Assembly (NCBI GenBank): GCA_007844125.1
Contig: CM017562.1
Location: 58,907,029-58,971,028, forward strand
Reading direction: 5' to 3'
DNA from: Sinonovacula constricta
Lineage: Eukaryota; Mollusca; Bivalvia; Cardiida; Solecurtidae
DNA: 64,000 nucleotides
In this document: piece after piece, positions 13,301-24,229 of the stretch
Layout of the letters: the number at the start of each line of letters is the position of its first letter
Numbering within the stretch: the first letter of the stretch is position 1
Notes under the pieces: generated by a model
Told to the model about the DNA's origin: nothing
Seen by the model: only the letters and a program-made list of their open reading frames with translations
Database searches by the model: none
Made by a program: the position numbers and the translations under genes

Positions 13301-14280
13301 CATTAAGTGAAGACTGTTTTAACAATAGACTTTAGGTGAAGACTGTATTAACAATAGACTTTAGGTAAAGACTGTATTAACAATACACATTAGGTGAAGA
13401 CTGTATCTTTAGGTGAAGACTGTATTAACAATAGACTTTAGGTGAAGACTGTATTAACAATACACATTAGGTGAAGACTGTATTAACAATACACATTAGG
13501 TGAAGACTGTTTTAACAATAAACATTAGGTAAAGACTGTATTAACAATACACTTTAGGTGAAGACTTATTAACAATACACATTAGGAAAGACTGTATTAA
13601 CAATACACATTAGGTGAAGACTGTATTAACAATACACTCTAGGTGAAGACTGTATTAACAATACACTCTAGGTGAAGACTGTATTAACAATACACATTAG
13701 GTAAAGACTGTATTAACAATAAACTTTAGGTAAAGACTGTATTAACAATAAACTTTAGGTGAAGACTGTATTAACAATACACATTAGGTAAAGACTGTAT
13801 TAACAATACACATTAGGTAAAGACTGTATTAACAATACACTTTAGGTAAAGACTGTATTAACAATAAACTTTAGGTGAAGACTGTATTAACAATACACAT
13901 TAGGTGAAAACTGTATTAACAATACACTTTAGGTGAAGACTTTATTAACAATACACATTAGGTGAAGACTGTATTAACAATACACATTAGGTGAAAACTG
14001 TATTAACAATACACTTAAGGTGAAGACTGTATTACCAATACACATTAGGTGAAGACTATTAACAATGCACATTAGGTGAAGACTGTATTAACAATACACA
14101 TTAGGTGAAAACTGTATTAACAATACACTTAAGGTGAAGACTTATTAACAATACACTTTAGGTGAAGACTGTATTAATAATACACTTTAGATGAAGACTG
14201 TATTAATAATACACTTTAGATGAAGACTGTATTAACAATACACTCTAGATGAAGACTGTATTTACAATACACATTAGGTC
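10376..14280. repeat. Satellite domain D: GAAGACTGTATTAACAATAC units
   Basis: The most homogeneous domain: over 130 units beginning GAAGACTGTATTAACAATAC and ending in CATTAGGT or TTTAGGT. Between about 12920 and 13420 several units are shortened to 19 nt (GAAGACTGTATCTTTAGGT) and alternate with full units, so the local period is 48 bp. Confidence 0.95.
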
Positions 14281-14803
14281 ATACAATTAAACTCGTCATT
14301 AAAGTGGGGAAATAGTATTATAAAATGTAGAACAGAATATTGGCTCATCAGCACAACTCTATTTACACATGTATTTACATGTTACGTAAGACCAGCCGTT
14401 ATTCAAAGCACCTATCATATGGCTATTTCGCCTAAAATCAAAATACCTGATAAAAGAGGGCATAGATATTGTAAATTGAACAACACACTTTTAGAGAATA
14501 CACATATGTAAACAATATTGAACCTATATTAAATTAATTTATTAAAATCGATTTTAATGCTCAAATTATGCAAGATGGCAATGAAATAGTTAACAATTAA
14601 ATTCTCCAAAAAGTATCACTTTCAGACAAAAACAATCATATATATATACACATATATATAGTGAAGTTTATATTTTGTAATTTGTTTGTAATTTAATGAG
14701 CTAATTATTATTTTTGCTTAGTTTGTCTTGATTTTTCATCCGCTTTTTCAATTGAATCTTGTTTGGGCTCCTGCTAATTTAATATATTTTACGTTTTATG
14801 TGA

Positions 14804-14839
<36 letters not shown>

Positions 14840-14842
14840 GGA
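14281..14842. other. Unassigned AT-rich sequence ending in a (TA)n tract
   Basis: No gene is seen. A short TATATA/CACATATA stretch lies at 14640-14660 and a perfect (TA)n microsatellite at about 14809-14835, directly before the truncated 5' end of the integrase remnant. Confidence 0.6.
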
Positions 14843-15604
14843 ATAGAAAAGACCAGGACAACGCCGTATCACCCTATGGGCAATGGAATGACGGAACGTT
14901 TTAATCAAACCTTGTTACAGCTGTTAGGTACGCTAGACGAAGAAAGAAAGCACGACTGGAAGTCACACGTAGCTCCGCTTGTTCACGCGTACAACGTCAC
15001 AATCCACAACAGCACTGGTTTTTCACCATACTTTTTAATGTTCGCTCGACATCCCAGATTGGCGCTGGATGCACTACTGGGGTTACAAAACAACGACGTG
15101 AATGAAAAATACACACACAAGTACTCAAGCAAACTAAAGACGCGTCTTTCAGAAGAGTACCACAAAGCAAAAACAACAGCAATAGAACGATCAGAAAACA
15201 GCAAACAACACTATGAAAAGAGAGTGAGACCTTCAAAACTTCTACCTGGCGACTTGGTGCTTGTCCGCAACGTCTGCGTGAGATGCAAAGGCAAACTACG
15301 TGACAGACGGGATAACGATCCTTACGACATAATTGGCCAAACCAATCCAGACACTCCAGTCTTCGACGTAAAGAAAGACAGCCCACACGCAAAGCAAGTT
15401 CGACGGCTACATCATATCCTTCTCCTTCCGTTAAATTTATACAAGGATGAAGCTACTAAGGTTGAACCTGCAAGCCAAACAATGTCAAAGTACATTATTC
15501 CACAACGCAGATCTGTCCCCAGCAGCTACAACGACAGCGACGACTCTGACGTTGAAGCGCCTCTTAGACGTTCAAAAAGAAGAAGACGTTCACCACAGTT
15601 GTAA
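14843..15604 (+). pseudogene. Ty3/gypsy retrotransposon pol remnant: integrase C-terminal part
   Basis: The frame opens just before the conserved core-domain end TTPYHPMGNGMTERFNQT (HP.GNG..ERFN, containing the last acidic catalytic Glu of the DDE core). It continues through a basic helical region and a C-terminal segment of the GPY/F kind (YDIIGQ, then DTPVFDVK, then LHHILLLPLNLY). Integrase inserts retroelement cDNA into host DNA in the nucleus. The first two catalytic Asp, reverse transcriptase, protease and gag are absent: the copy is cut at its 5' side by a (TA)n tract at 14809-14835. The C-terminal 60 residues are Ser/Arg-rich. The frame is open for about 250 codons, so decay is recent or weak. 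It is followed by a polypurine tract and LTR start in the expected order. Confidence 0.9.
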
Positions 15605-16007
15605 AGGCAGAACCATGCAACAATCTACGGCAATATTTCTTTTTAAGCGCATGACTCCGTCATACGAGTACATAATTATTGACGTGCGGGACGTTAAATA
15701 CGGTGCGATATATCGAGGCATTGGTTAGTGCCAGACTATTAAGCGTTAAATGCATCCGCACAGTCACAAACACGCACACCTTGTTTCATTTTTTGTACAC
15801 CACATACAACGTATGTAAACATAGGCTAGTTATGTTAAGCATGTTGACGCTATTTACGAGTCACGTACTCGATGTAGCAAATTGCAAATATTTGCTTAGA
15901 AACTATTTACAGTGTTGCACTGCCTAATTATTATTATTATGGTAATCATTTTGTGTTTGTCCTAATTATTATTTTATTTTTTCTATAAATGTCGGGACGA
16001 CATTTTC
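15605..16007 (+). other. Retroelement region between pol and the polypurine tract
   Basis: Non-coding sequence between the integrase stop and the purine tract, probably still part of the gypsy element. Short frames at 15447-15927 overlap pol or are random. Confidence 0.5.
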
Positions 16008-16033
16008 AAAGGGGTGGGGGGAGGGGGGGGGGA
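16008..16033 (+). promoter_or_regulatory. Polypurine tract of the gypsy element
   Basis: An almost pure A/G run (AAAGGGGTGGGGGGAGGG and more G) lies immediately before TGTCG. This is the position and composition expected of the plus-strand primer site just before a 3' LTR. The G run is unusually long. Confidence 0.7.
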
Positions 16034-16115
16034 TGTCGTAGGCTAGATTTTATATGCACCTAAATTGTTGATTTTTATCTTAGATACATGATAATTGTAA
16101 GTTTAGACTTCTTTA
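16034..16115 (+). mobile_element. Start of a 3' LTR, truncated
   Basis: The sequence starts TGTCGTAGGC right after the purine tract, with the canonical TG. Only about 80 bp precede the SINE that follows. No 5' LTR copy is in the window, so the LTR end cannot be placed. Confidence 0.5.
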
Positions 16116-16382
16116 ATACTGGAGCCCCGGGTTCGATCCCGGGCTGCGACATACCAAAGTCGTTAAAAATGGTAATGGTTGCTAACGCTCAAGCAAATAT
16201 AAGGGTAGTTCTACGACTGGTTGGCCCGGTGTCAGGATAATGTGACTGGGTGTGGTATCATGCTAGGTGTTTACGGCATGCTATACACAGTGAAGGCAGC
16301 ACTATATCTGCTTCAAGTGGACACCGTCTCCAGATAACTGAAATACTGTTGGTGGGACGATAAACCCAATAAATAAATAAAA
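16116..16382 (+). mobile_element. tRNA-derived SINE
   Basis: The head carries a pol III B box (GGTTCGATCCC inside CCCGGGTTCGATCCCGGG); the A box is missing or degenerate, so the 5' end is truncated. The body has AAATATAAGGGTAGTTC, GTCAGGATAATGTGACTG and GGCATGCTA. The 3' end has AATACTGTTGGTGGGACG followed by an A-rich tail of repeated AATA at 16362-16382. The same body recurs at 43435-43845, 48355-48755 and, more diverged, at 35277-35540. From memory, the 3' region resembles widespread bivalve SINEs. Confidence 0.8.
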
Positions 16383-16972
16383 TTGTGTATTCGCATTATT
16401 TAAATCAATGGACAAAGGGAAATAACGTATTTAGACTTACATAGTAACATACTTATTATCTTTTCTTAGGTCATGATCCTTGTAGATTGTTTTTCATTGG
16501 CATATGCTTCAACCACTGATCACTCGACAACCGGTCATTTTGAAATTATTTTCCGACATGAACCTTTTGATGTAGAAGTTTATGCTGCAGGAAATTATAT
16601 TTCCTTAGTTAAGTACTTTACTTTGCTTTATAATAAATTATTATTAGTAACATTTAACTGAATGATTAACTATACTCAAGGTCTTTCAAAAGAGTATTTG
16701 TAAACTTATTTGTCTAAACTGTTTTATTTTTATAAACATATTTAAAACATTGTGTAAAGATATTTTCCATGTAGGCTTACACTAGAGCTCGAATCGATCA
16801 TGTAAATACTTTTTAACTTCATGCATTGTGTTAACCATTTGTTAATTTCTATTTATAGATCGGTACTATTATGACGATCATGAACCCCACCTTCCATTAA
16901 ATAAATACACATTGGTAGAAAGACATTTTGTTGTTGAACTTCTAAAACTCAGCTAGTCCGGTAACATATTGT
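16383..16972. other. Unassigned sequence
   Basis: A short open frame at 16473-16661 has no recognisable similarity. The duplicated glycosyltransferase segment begins at about 16973. Confidence 0.5.
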
Positions 16973-17168
16973 TACAAGCTTAAAGCGGATAATGTTAACT
17001 TATTAGACGTAGTTTTTCCATGTATTAAATTAGAGTAGTATCCCTTGAACATTGCCAGTATAGACCTCAGTCTCATGGAAATCGCGCATTTCCTTTCCCG
17101 TCTTCACTGACCAATCACAATATTTTGGTAACCCCGCATGTCATTCTTCCATTGACAGCCGTGTGAGA

Positions 17169-17199
17169 AGCGCGCGCGCGCGCACACACACACGCACAC
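17169..17199. repeat. (GC)n/(CA)n microsatellite
   Basis: Alternating GCGCGC followed by CACACA. The counterpart at 58739-58768 has a slightly different number of units. Confidence 0.85.
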
Positions 17200-19172
17200 A
17201 TTTAGATTGTCTCAGTCTTTGTTTCGCCCTCCACTGACTACTGTGACATAGGTAAATGTTTATATTTGTTTATTTTTATATTATCACATTTTAACAGTTG
17301 ATACTTCTGGATTAAATTTGATCGCGTGTTTGTTACTTTTTTTATTGGTTATATTTTTTACTTTATACACGTATAAAATATATATGTATAATAGTATAGT
17401 AACTTCCTTTTTACAAAGGGGTTAACTTTGTTCTCTAAATGATACTGAATATACTCAGACATCTAACACTAGTGAGACAGTCACTGGAACACTAATGTTA
17501 TTAATATTTTGGTTTCTCTCTGTAACATAGTGACTAGGAATGAATTGTGTGTTTGATTGATTTCGGGCAGTATAAATGGTGTAAAAACACAATCACCCAC
17601 ACACACACAAAAAATGCGCAGCATGATTTTTAAGTGGGATTTCATGACTTCATTGAGTAAAAGGTAATTAAAGCTGTCCTCGAACCTGTAGCCTTGCATA
17701 AATCGGACATCTGCATGCTTATCCACAAGAACATGATAGTTACTTGTAAGCAATTGTTTCAAGAACATAGTTCTTCAAAGAACATTTAAAGAACATTTAC
17801 GAACTCTACAGACTATTTAGTCCAGGCAAACCATGTGATGATCCGGCATTGGAGTATACGTTTTTATTGTTATGAAAGAGGGCATGTTGTAAATGAATAT
17901 TCTGAATGATGCCCACATGACATAATTGGGCGTTTTGAGAAATTCAAGGTGGCGTCCAAGATGGCCGCAATTGGCATAAGCTGCGCTGGTTATCATTCTT
18001 AAGCATATTGCCATCATTCACTTAAACTTTGCTGTCTATTATCTGAACATAAAGAACTTAAAGTGAAAAAAATGTCACAAGGACAATACAAGAATTATTT
18101 CACATACATGTACTTATTGTTCTTACTACACAAAAATTAGCAGAGAGAGCAAATTGCTTATATTTATGTTTGTGTGTTTTCTACTTTGAGTTCTCTTGTT
18201 GCTTTACTTATTTTTTAAAAAAAACTACAAACCCAGCAGTTGGAAAGTAGACCGAAATAAAATAAAAAAGCATGTATTCATCTTTTATTTATTTTGTCAA
18301 TAATTTACAAAGAACATACATTGTAATTACCTTTTCTTATTGTTTGTGAATGTCTTCCAGGTAATATAGTACCTAATGTTCGTCTGAACTCTAAAATTAA
18401 CAGATACTTTTTCCCTACTAGTATTTAGTAATTATATTATGTAATGTAGCTAAATGTGTCACCCAAGACTGAGCTGTCAGAGTCGACCAACATTTTAATT
18501 ATAAGTTTGAGATCCGCGAGGATTTATATATTGGCTGTTGTAGTGGTTTCCAGCTTGTAGGCGCTTTCTTTGTACCCTGTCCCAAGCCCTACTCATTATT
18601 CATCAATTAAACTATAAACACTTTCAACCGCAGAAGGTTTTCATGTTGTTTCATATAGACAATCTTATATATAAAACAGTGTGTAATTACTGCCATAACA
18701 AGCGGCCTCTGGTCACCGTCTTCCCAAACAAAACTGTGTGAAAATACAAGCACTGATTTCACTAAGATTTCAATGCCATTAAAATTATTTGTGTACGTGG
18801 GATAAATTGTAATACATTTTGAATGAAATGAAAATGGCATAAACTAACCCACACTTACAACACCCTTTAAACAACTCAAATGGCACGTAGATGAGAACTC
18901 TACCTGGAGGTAATAAATAGTATATAATCGTCATATAACAATAAGGTGAGAATGAAAATACTCGACTGAGTAAAGTTAACTTAGAGTATATCGTAAATCA
19001 AGGAAACATCCGTTTTAACAATAAACTTTAGTTTAAACATGGCTTCACCAGCCTTTAACAACGGTATTGAAATAAATAACTTTAACAAAATACCACCAAC
19101 AAGTAAGCTGCTGGTAAAACCCTATTGTCAAGTAAAAAAATAAGAAAAAAAAAATACACAAAATATCTATCT
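17200..19172. other. 3' flank of the GT61 gene, non-coding
   Basis: No gene is seen. Short minus-strand frames (17481-17768, 17817-18017, 18607-18840) have copies in the second segment at 59047-59561 and 60148-60381. They carry indels and substitutions that look non-coding (for example, the frame at 59047-59322 is altered by deletions). Part of this is likely 3' UTR. Confidence 0.5.
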
Positions 19173-20498
19173 TCATAGACACAGCCGGTTTTTGAGAATT
19201 TCTAACTTTGATGATATAACTGTAGCTGGTATTCTAGTATAAAAAGCTGGGTATTCGTTATTGGGGTCAGTATTGAGCCAACCGATATAGTGAAGTTTTC
19301 TCCATCTTGCCATGGCCTTGAAATGTCTTGAAAAGCCTAAGTAGTTTGGGAAGAGTTCCAATACACCTGCATGCGGAGGTAAAAACATGACATGGGACAT
19401 GCCCGCCCCGTGCATGCCTACTAATATGTCCGTACTTGTAAACAATTTAACCTGCTCTAACATTGTCATATTTTCTAACACGACGTATTGAACACGGTGG
19501 CCATTTCTAAACAAAAAGTTCACCTCTTGTTCAATTTCTTTTTCATTATAAAATTTCCTATGTACAAGACCACCGGTCATATTCTGCCTCTCGGGATGGG
19601 TCATGTAGTCACGACGCCAGATTACAGTAACACTCAGACGAACACAATCCAGGGGCTTGACAGCGGGTATTCCGAACGAATTGGTGAAGAAATGATAAAA
19701 CTCGTCAATGAATGGCAGCACTTTGATGCTGTGAAAGTTCACCGGACTCTCATACCCAATCATGTTCCATATCAGATCCTTGTATATGATATCTGCTGGC
19801 ACATCCGTGTATCTGTGCACCGAGCCAAACAACGTATCCCATGTGGTGTCCAGTAAACTATAAGGTCGATCATCTAGGAATAAGATGTCGGATTTACTTG
19901 GGTTGAATCCGAGCAACTTCGACAGCAAAAATACGTTATACCATTCGCACAGCGTGTGGTAGAGATTGTGTGCTTCTATCCTCATTATAACAAATGTTGG
20001 CGCGCCGAAAGGTTTGGCTTCTTTAACTTGGGCATAAGGAAACATGCTGAGGTGTCTGTACCAAGCTATAAGTGGTGAGCCTTCATCCCCGTGGAGGAAG
20101 GGATACTCTGGTAGTTTCTCCTCACACGGAATCAAGAACGTTCTTTTCTTCTTATTGAGCCGTGCATACCGGAAGTGAACAAACTCGTTGGCATAAGCAA
20201 TCATGTATTTTTGGCATGCTACAGTCGGGTTATCAAGCCATTTGATGATATTTATTACAGTTGTTCTTTCTCTGCGCGAAAGACCATTTACAACGATTTC
20301 ATATTCTGTTGTATCCTCTCTGTTCACGAAGCAGGTGTTGCTGTCGCTACTGTTGTTGTAGCTGCTGGTGCTGATATAAGCAATGTCGGTGAAGATAGAG
20401 TTTATGGAGGTGTTGATGATGACGATAATGATGACTGTGATGACATACCTCCGACAGAACCTCGCTCTAAAGACAGTTGGTACCATAACTACAGGCAA
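19173..20498 (-). CDS. GT61-family glycosyltransferase, type II membrane protein (441 aa)
   Basis: A single uninterrupted 441-residue frame. Residues about 19-36 (VITVIIIVIINTSINSIF) form a signal anchor after a short basic tail (RARFCRR), followed by a Ser/Asn-rich stem. The catalytic domain has the GT61 (DUF563) hallmarks: HNLYH in EAHNLYHTLCEWYN at 175-188, WRRDYMTHPERQN at 294-306, and GMHGAGMSHVMFLPP at 361-375 followed by GVLELFP. Family members are ER or Golgi enzymes that transfer a sugar (xylose, GlcNAc and others) from a nucleotide sugar to glycans or proteins; the substrate cannot be told here. A pyrimidine-rich TTTCAG acceptor lies 13-18 nt before the ATG on the minus strand, so a 5' UTR intron is likely. 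A frameshifted paralogue lies at 60710-61934. The N-terminal 85 residues differ strongly from that copy while the rest is nearly identical. Confidence 0.9.
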   Translation of the reverse strand: MPVVMVPTVFRARFCRRYVITVIIIVIINTSINSIFTDIAYISTSSYNNSSDSNTCFVNREDTTEYEIVVNGLSRRERTTVINIIKWLDNPTVACQKYMIAYANEFVHFRYARLNKKKRTFLIPCEEKLPEYPFLHGDEGSPLIAWYRHLSMFPYAQVKEAKPFGAPTFVIMRIEAHNLYHTLCEWYNVFLLSKLLGFNPSKSDILFLDDRPYSLLDTTWDTLFGSVHRYTDVPADIIYKDLIWNMIGYESPVNFHSIKVLPFIDEFYHFFTNSFGIPAVKPLDCVRLSVTVIWRRDYMTHPERQNMTGGLVHRKFYNEKEIEQEVNFLFRNGHRVQYVVLENMTMLEQVKLFTSTDILVGMHGAGMSHVMFLPPHAGVLELFPNYLGFSRHFKAMARWRKLHYIGWLNTDPNNEYPAFYTRIPATVISSKLEILKNRLCL

Positions 20499-20544
20499 TG
20501 CTCAATCTGAAACATAAATCAAATATCGACGTACTAAAAACCAG

Positions 20545-22707
20545 CCCGTATGGTGGGACGAAGAGTGTGAACATTCTTAAATCAAGTCACTCAGAGCATT
20601 TAGACAAACTAATTTACAAAGCAATCTAGAAATATACCAAAGTAAAAAACGTTGCTTCAAAAATATGTGTAAAAGAAAGAAATCGTATCTCTACAAAGAG
20701 CGTAGAAAAAAACTGGTTGACTCGAAAAAATCCCAAACTCTTTTGGGGATTTGATTAAGCAGGGTCATCGTGATAAGACAACGCCCCATCAATCAATTTC
20801 AGTGGAACAGTGGTCTGATTTTTTTTGAAAATCGTTTTGCGGAAGGTGGACAAAACGCAAACCAAACTAAAAAGTGAGAACTCTAGTTTGTTAAATGACA
20901 TTGTAAATAAAAAAGAATATATGACACAGTCCTATGAGTATTGCAACATATACCAAACTCCGAAAAGGCACAGAACAAAGGTATTTCACATGCAAGCCAA
21001 GCGAAAAGTAAGAACAAATTTGTGATGAGTCATTTAGGGAAAAGAGCAAACCCGACAGTTACCGCCCTGGAACGGTCAGTCGGCAATATGGACCGACTGG
21101 GGTGCTTAACCGGTTTTACAGAGCTCTAACCTCGCACTTCCTGACGAGTTATTTTGATAGTTCGAATGTATCAATTTCCCTGGAAGAGATAACAAACATT
21201 GTTTCTGATCTAAATGGTAACCGTGCAACAGGAAACGATGGTATTTGTATAGAAATGTATACGAAAACTATCCATGCTTTTTACCTTATCTACATGTGTT
21301 GTTTAATCAAATTTTCACTAGTGGAATTCGCCCTGCCAGCTGGGGCGTAAGTGTTATAACACCCGTTTACAAAAAGGGGCCAAAAGACGACTACAACTAC
21401 AGAGCGATTTCACTAATTAACTCAATCAGTAAAATATTTATGAATATTTTAATCAAACGACTCAGTAAATGGTGTTATGATAACAACATTATTGATAAAT
21501 CCCAGGCTGGCTTCAGGAAAGAATACTCGACAACTGATACTATTTTCACTCTCAATGCAGTTATTAAAATATCTAAAGAAACGCAGAGGTCGAGTCTACG
21601 TCATTTTATAGACTTTAAACGGGCTTCTGATGGTTGCGAACACAGCAAGCTTTGGCCATGTATGCAAAGATACGGGATCCAAGGACGCTTTTTGGATATC
21701 TTCAAATCAATGTACAGTTCACTTACAAGCTGTGTTAAGGTCAGTGGGAATCTAGAAAAGGCTGCCGGGGGTCGCTATATAAGCGGAGGTTATTATGGAA
21801 GAATGTTTCAATGTAAGATTGGCATAAGGCAAGACTGTGTCGGCTCATCAAAACGTTTCTCCCTTTTTAATAAAGATCTGGTAAAATATATTCTCCAAAA
21901 GTCTCAGTCTGGAATCTATATCTCACAAAATACAGAATACTTACAAACTTTGATGTTTGCGAATGACGTTGCATGCTTTTCAGACACAGTCCGCAAACTA
22001 TAAAATCAGTTCCGCCTAATCGAAGACTATTGTCGGGAATCTGGCATGTGCCTAAATATAGATAAATCCAAGATAATAGTTTTTTGAAATGGTGGTCCTA
22101 TCAAGGAATCTAAAAGATGGACATTTAATGGAAACTTAATAGAAACGGTAGCCTTTTATAAATATCTTGGGAGCTTTTTTTTAACAAGTACGCTATCTTG
22201 GTCAAAGACAAGAAACATCCTAGCAAAACATGCCATTAAAGCAGTATTTTGTATCCATAAATACCAATAGTCATTTGGCCATTTTAATCAAGTATTTAAA
22301 TTATTTGATAGTATGATACGACCAATTTCATGCTTCTCAGCAGAAATCTGGGGCTATTGAGGTTTCAGATGATATTGAAAAAGTTCACGTTGACTATTGT
22401 AAAAGAATGTGTGGTTTAAATCAGCACGTTAACAATTTCTTTGCATTGAGAGAATATGGTCGTACACTAATTTCTGTAATAACTAAAGTATTGGGCAAAT
22501 CTAACACAAATGCTACAACATAGATATCCAAAAATGTGCTAGATGATGTAAAGAAGCATTTACATTGCTGGGAGGGTAATATGGGCGTCTCACGTCAGAA
22601 GATTTCTTTTTCAATTTGGTTTTGGCCACGCTTGGATAGCAAACGAAATTGCAAATGTCGACTCTCCGTCAAGCTTTTTACAGACAGGTTTAAAGATCGT
22701 GCGATTC
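20545..22707 (+). pseudogene. LINE A: linker and reverse transcriptase remnant
   Basis: Coding relics in several frames follow the order of a non-LTR retrotransposon ORF2. First comes an endonuclease-RT linker (WWDEECEHS at about 20552, then a Lys/Arg-rich stretch), then the RT start (NGNRATGNDGICIEMY at about 21213). Next are RT fingers and palm (ITPVYKKGPKDDYNYRAISL, DKSQAGFRKEYSTTDTIF) and a catalytic box that reads FANDVA at about 21958 where the family has F/Y-A-D-D. A catalytic Asp is thus lost and there are stops and frameshifts, so the copy is dead. A dispersed repeat (20905-21155) interrupts it. A C-terminal relic of the same kind follows at about 24230-24569 after further insertions. 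The 5' end abuts the duplicated GT61 segment. Confidence 0.85.
20905..21155 (+). repeat. Dispersed repeat R, copy 1
   Basis: A 250-bp unit running from AAGAATATATGACACAGTCC to CTCGCACTTCCTGACGAG. It recurs at 23289-23535, 23939-24195 and, rearranged at its start, at 54565-54964. It sits between linker and RT of LINE A. Family affiliation is unknown. Confidence 0.75.
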
Positions 22708-23301
22708 AATAAGAATATTTTTTTTTTTTTTTTTTTTTTTATTTATTTATTTATTTATTCGTTGTTATGAAACATACATACATATACAATATAGACAGTA
22801 TACATTTTCAGCATACAGCTCTATAAAAAGAGTCATATCAAAAACTCGTTATAGTATTCATATAAACACAGTGGGAGAAGAGCAAAGAAAACACACAAGC
22901 AAAATCTAACAATTAACACACTTACTAACAGATAAGAATAAATGGCTCTGAGAACTAAATGTATGTCTTTTGAATTATTAACAGGTGATTCCTTTTATTT
23001 TATGTGTGTGTTTTTTCTATTACATGTAGCTGTATTACCTTTGTGTTATGTATATGAAGGAGTTTTTACTATAGTTCTGGTGTGCAGTCTGTGTTTTGGT
23101 ACATGTATGTATACTTCTTTTACACAATGTTGCTTTTATTTTAGCCTGAACTAGAAGGGAATAATAAGGTGAAAATTGGGAGAGAGTTTATAAAGTTGAA
23201 ATTAAGATAAAAACAGGTCAAGGTTATTAAATTTGTGGTTTCTTAATATTTTAAAAGTGTAGGATGGTAAAGGAAAGTACAGGTACTAAATAAGAATATT
23301 T
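22708..23301 (-). mobile_element. Poly(A) retroposon with 13-bp target-site duplication
   Basis: The direct repeat AATAAGAATATTT occurs at 22708-22720 and 23289-23301. The intervening 568 bp begin with a long T run and ATTT repeats on the plus strand, so the inserted copy lies on the minus strand with its poly(A) tail to the left. Long TSD, A tail and lack of terminal inverted repeats are the marks of LINE-driven retroposition. The body (23288 down to about 22760) matches no element I recognise; it may be a 5'-truncated LINE or a processed transcript. It interrupts copy 2 of repeat R. Confidence 0.8.
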
Positions 23302-23535
23302 GACAAGGTCCTATGAGCATTACAACATAAACCAGACCCCGAAAAGGCGCAGGACAAAGGTATTCACATGCAAGCAAAATGTAAAGGTAAGAACAAATCT
23401 GTTTTGAGTCATTTAACAAAAAGTGCAAACCCAACAGATACCGCATTGGAACGATCAGTCGGAAAAAAGGACCAACTAGGGTGCTTAAACCGGTTTTACA
23501 GAGCTCTTATCTCGCACTTCCTGATTGTTGTTTTT
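23289..23535 (+). repeat. Dispersed repeat R, copy 2
   Basis: Same family as 20905-21155, containing GGTCCTATGAGCATTACAAC and TGCTTAAACCGGTTTTACAG. Its left end is separated by the retroposon at 22721-23288. Confidence 0.75.
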
Positions 23536-23938
23536 TTAAATGCAAACAATGAAAAGACAATCCATCAATCCGAATAAAAATGTCCAAGCGTTGACGTTTT
23601 TCTTGATACGTTATTACGAAAGTAGTGAGATCATCAAAAATAATGTCCACATAGAATTTAGAAGAGACATAGACATCATTTCTGTTAGAAGAACTACACA
23701 AAATTGTTGATTGTGATTGAAAATAATTTTTGACTAAAGAAAAGAAAATTACCAGAGACTTGTAAATGGTTGTAGCATCATGCACTTGTGACAATGGAAC
23801 TGAGGAACCCAAGTCCAATGTCCATCAAAGTAAATACACGTAACAATCCTTAAAGGATGAAATAAATGAGAACATAGATTACATGCACGGGGAGATTTTT
23901 TACAACCGCCACTCTGCACAGGTAACATTGTTGTAATC
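23536..23938. other. Unassigned spacer between two R copies
   Basis: About 400 bp with short minus-strand open stretches but no recognisable protein. It could be a remnant of another insertion. Confidence 0.4.
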
Positions 23939-24195
23939 ATGAATAAGAATATATGACAAGGTCCTTTGAGCATTGCAACATATACCAGAAACCGAAAAGG
24001 CACAGGACAAGGGTATTCACATGCAAGCCAAATATAAATGTAAGAACAAATCTGTTTTGAGTCATTTGAGTCACAAAAAGTGCAAACGCAACAGATACCG
24101 CCTTGGAACAGTCAGTCGCTAAAAAGGACCAACTAGGGTGCTTAAACCGGTTTTACAGAGCTCTAACCTCGCACTTCCTGATGGGTTTCTCAAAT
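23939..24195 (+). repeat. Dispersed repeat R, copy 3
   Basis: Same family as 23289-23535, about 85-90% alike by eye, from AATAAGAATATATGACAAGG to CTCGCACTTCCTGATGGG. Confidence 0.75.
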
Positions 24196-24229
24196 GCAAG
24201 CAATGAGAATACCTGCAAAGTAAGATTAA

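Larger units (their letters stand above)
2830..14280. repeat. 11.4-kb satellite with a constant 29-nt unit, four domains
   Basis: Nearly 400 head-to-tail units run through this block. In the first domain the unit is GAAGAATGTAGTAACAGC plus an 11-nt variable arm. The 29-nt spacing is kept through all four domains although the sequence drifts from the GAATGTAGTAAC type (left) to the GACTGTATTAAC type (right). The domains are listed separately. A non-repeat gap lies at about 8400-8624. Since 29 is not a multiple of three, minus-strand stretches without stops read as a 29-residue peptide repeat that cycles through all frames; this is a by-product of the period and not a gene. Confidence 0.97.
16973..20505. 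repeat. Segmental duplication copy 1 (GT61 segment)
   Basis: From ACAAGCTTAAAGCGGATAAT onwards this segment matches 58543-61945 in the same orientation, very closely by eye, over 3.5 kb. It includes the coding region of the glycosyltransferase, its 3' flank, a shared GC/CA microsatellite (17169 and 58739) and small differences such as an 8-bp deletion in copy 2 near 59209. High similarity ends inside the N-terminal part of the gene at about 20250. Confidence 0.92.

Noticed and set aside
2830..14280. CRISPR-like regular spacing (29 nt)
   Set aside because: There are no unique spacers; the whole period is repeated. The surrounding DNA is eukaryotic.
19488..20510. Plus-strand frames opposite the GT61 gene (19488-19856, 20175-20510; also 60924-61394)
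   Set aside because: They are antisense shadows of the conserved coding region.
22942..23154. 70-codon hydrophobic frame
   Set aside because: It lies inside the retroposon on the strand opposite to its poly(A) orientation and has no recognisable similarity.
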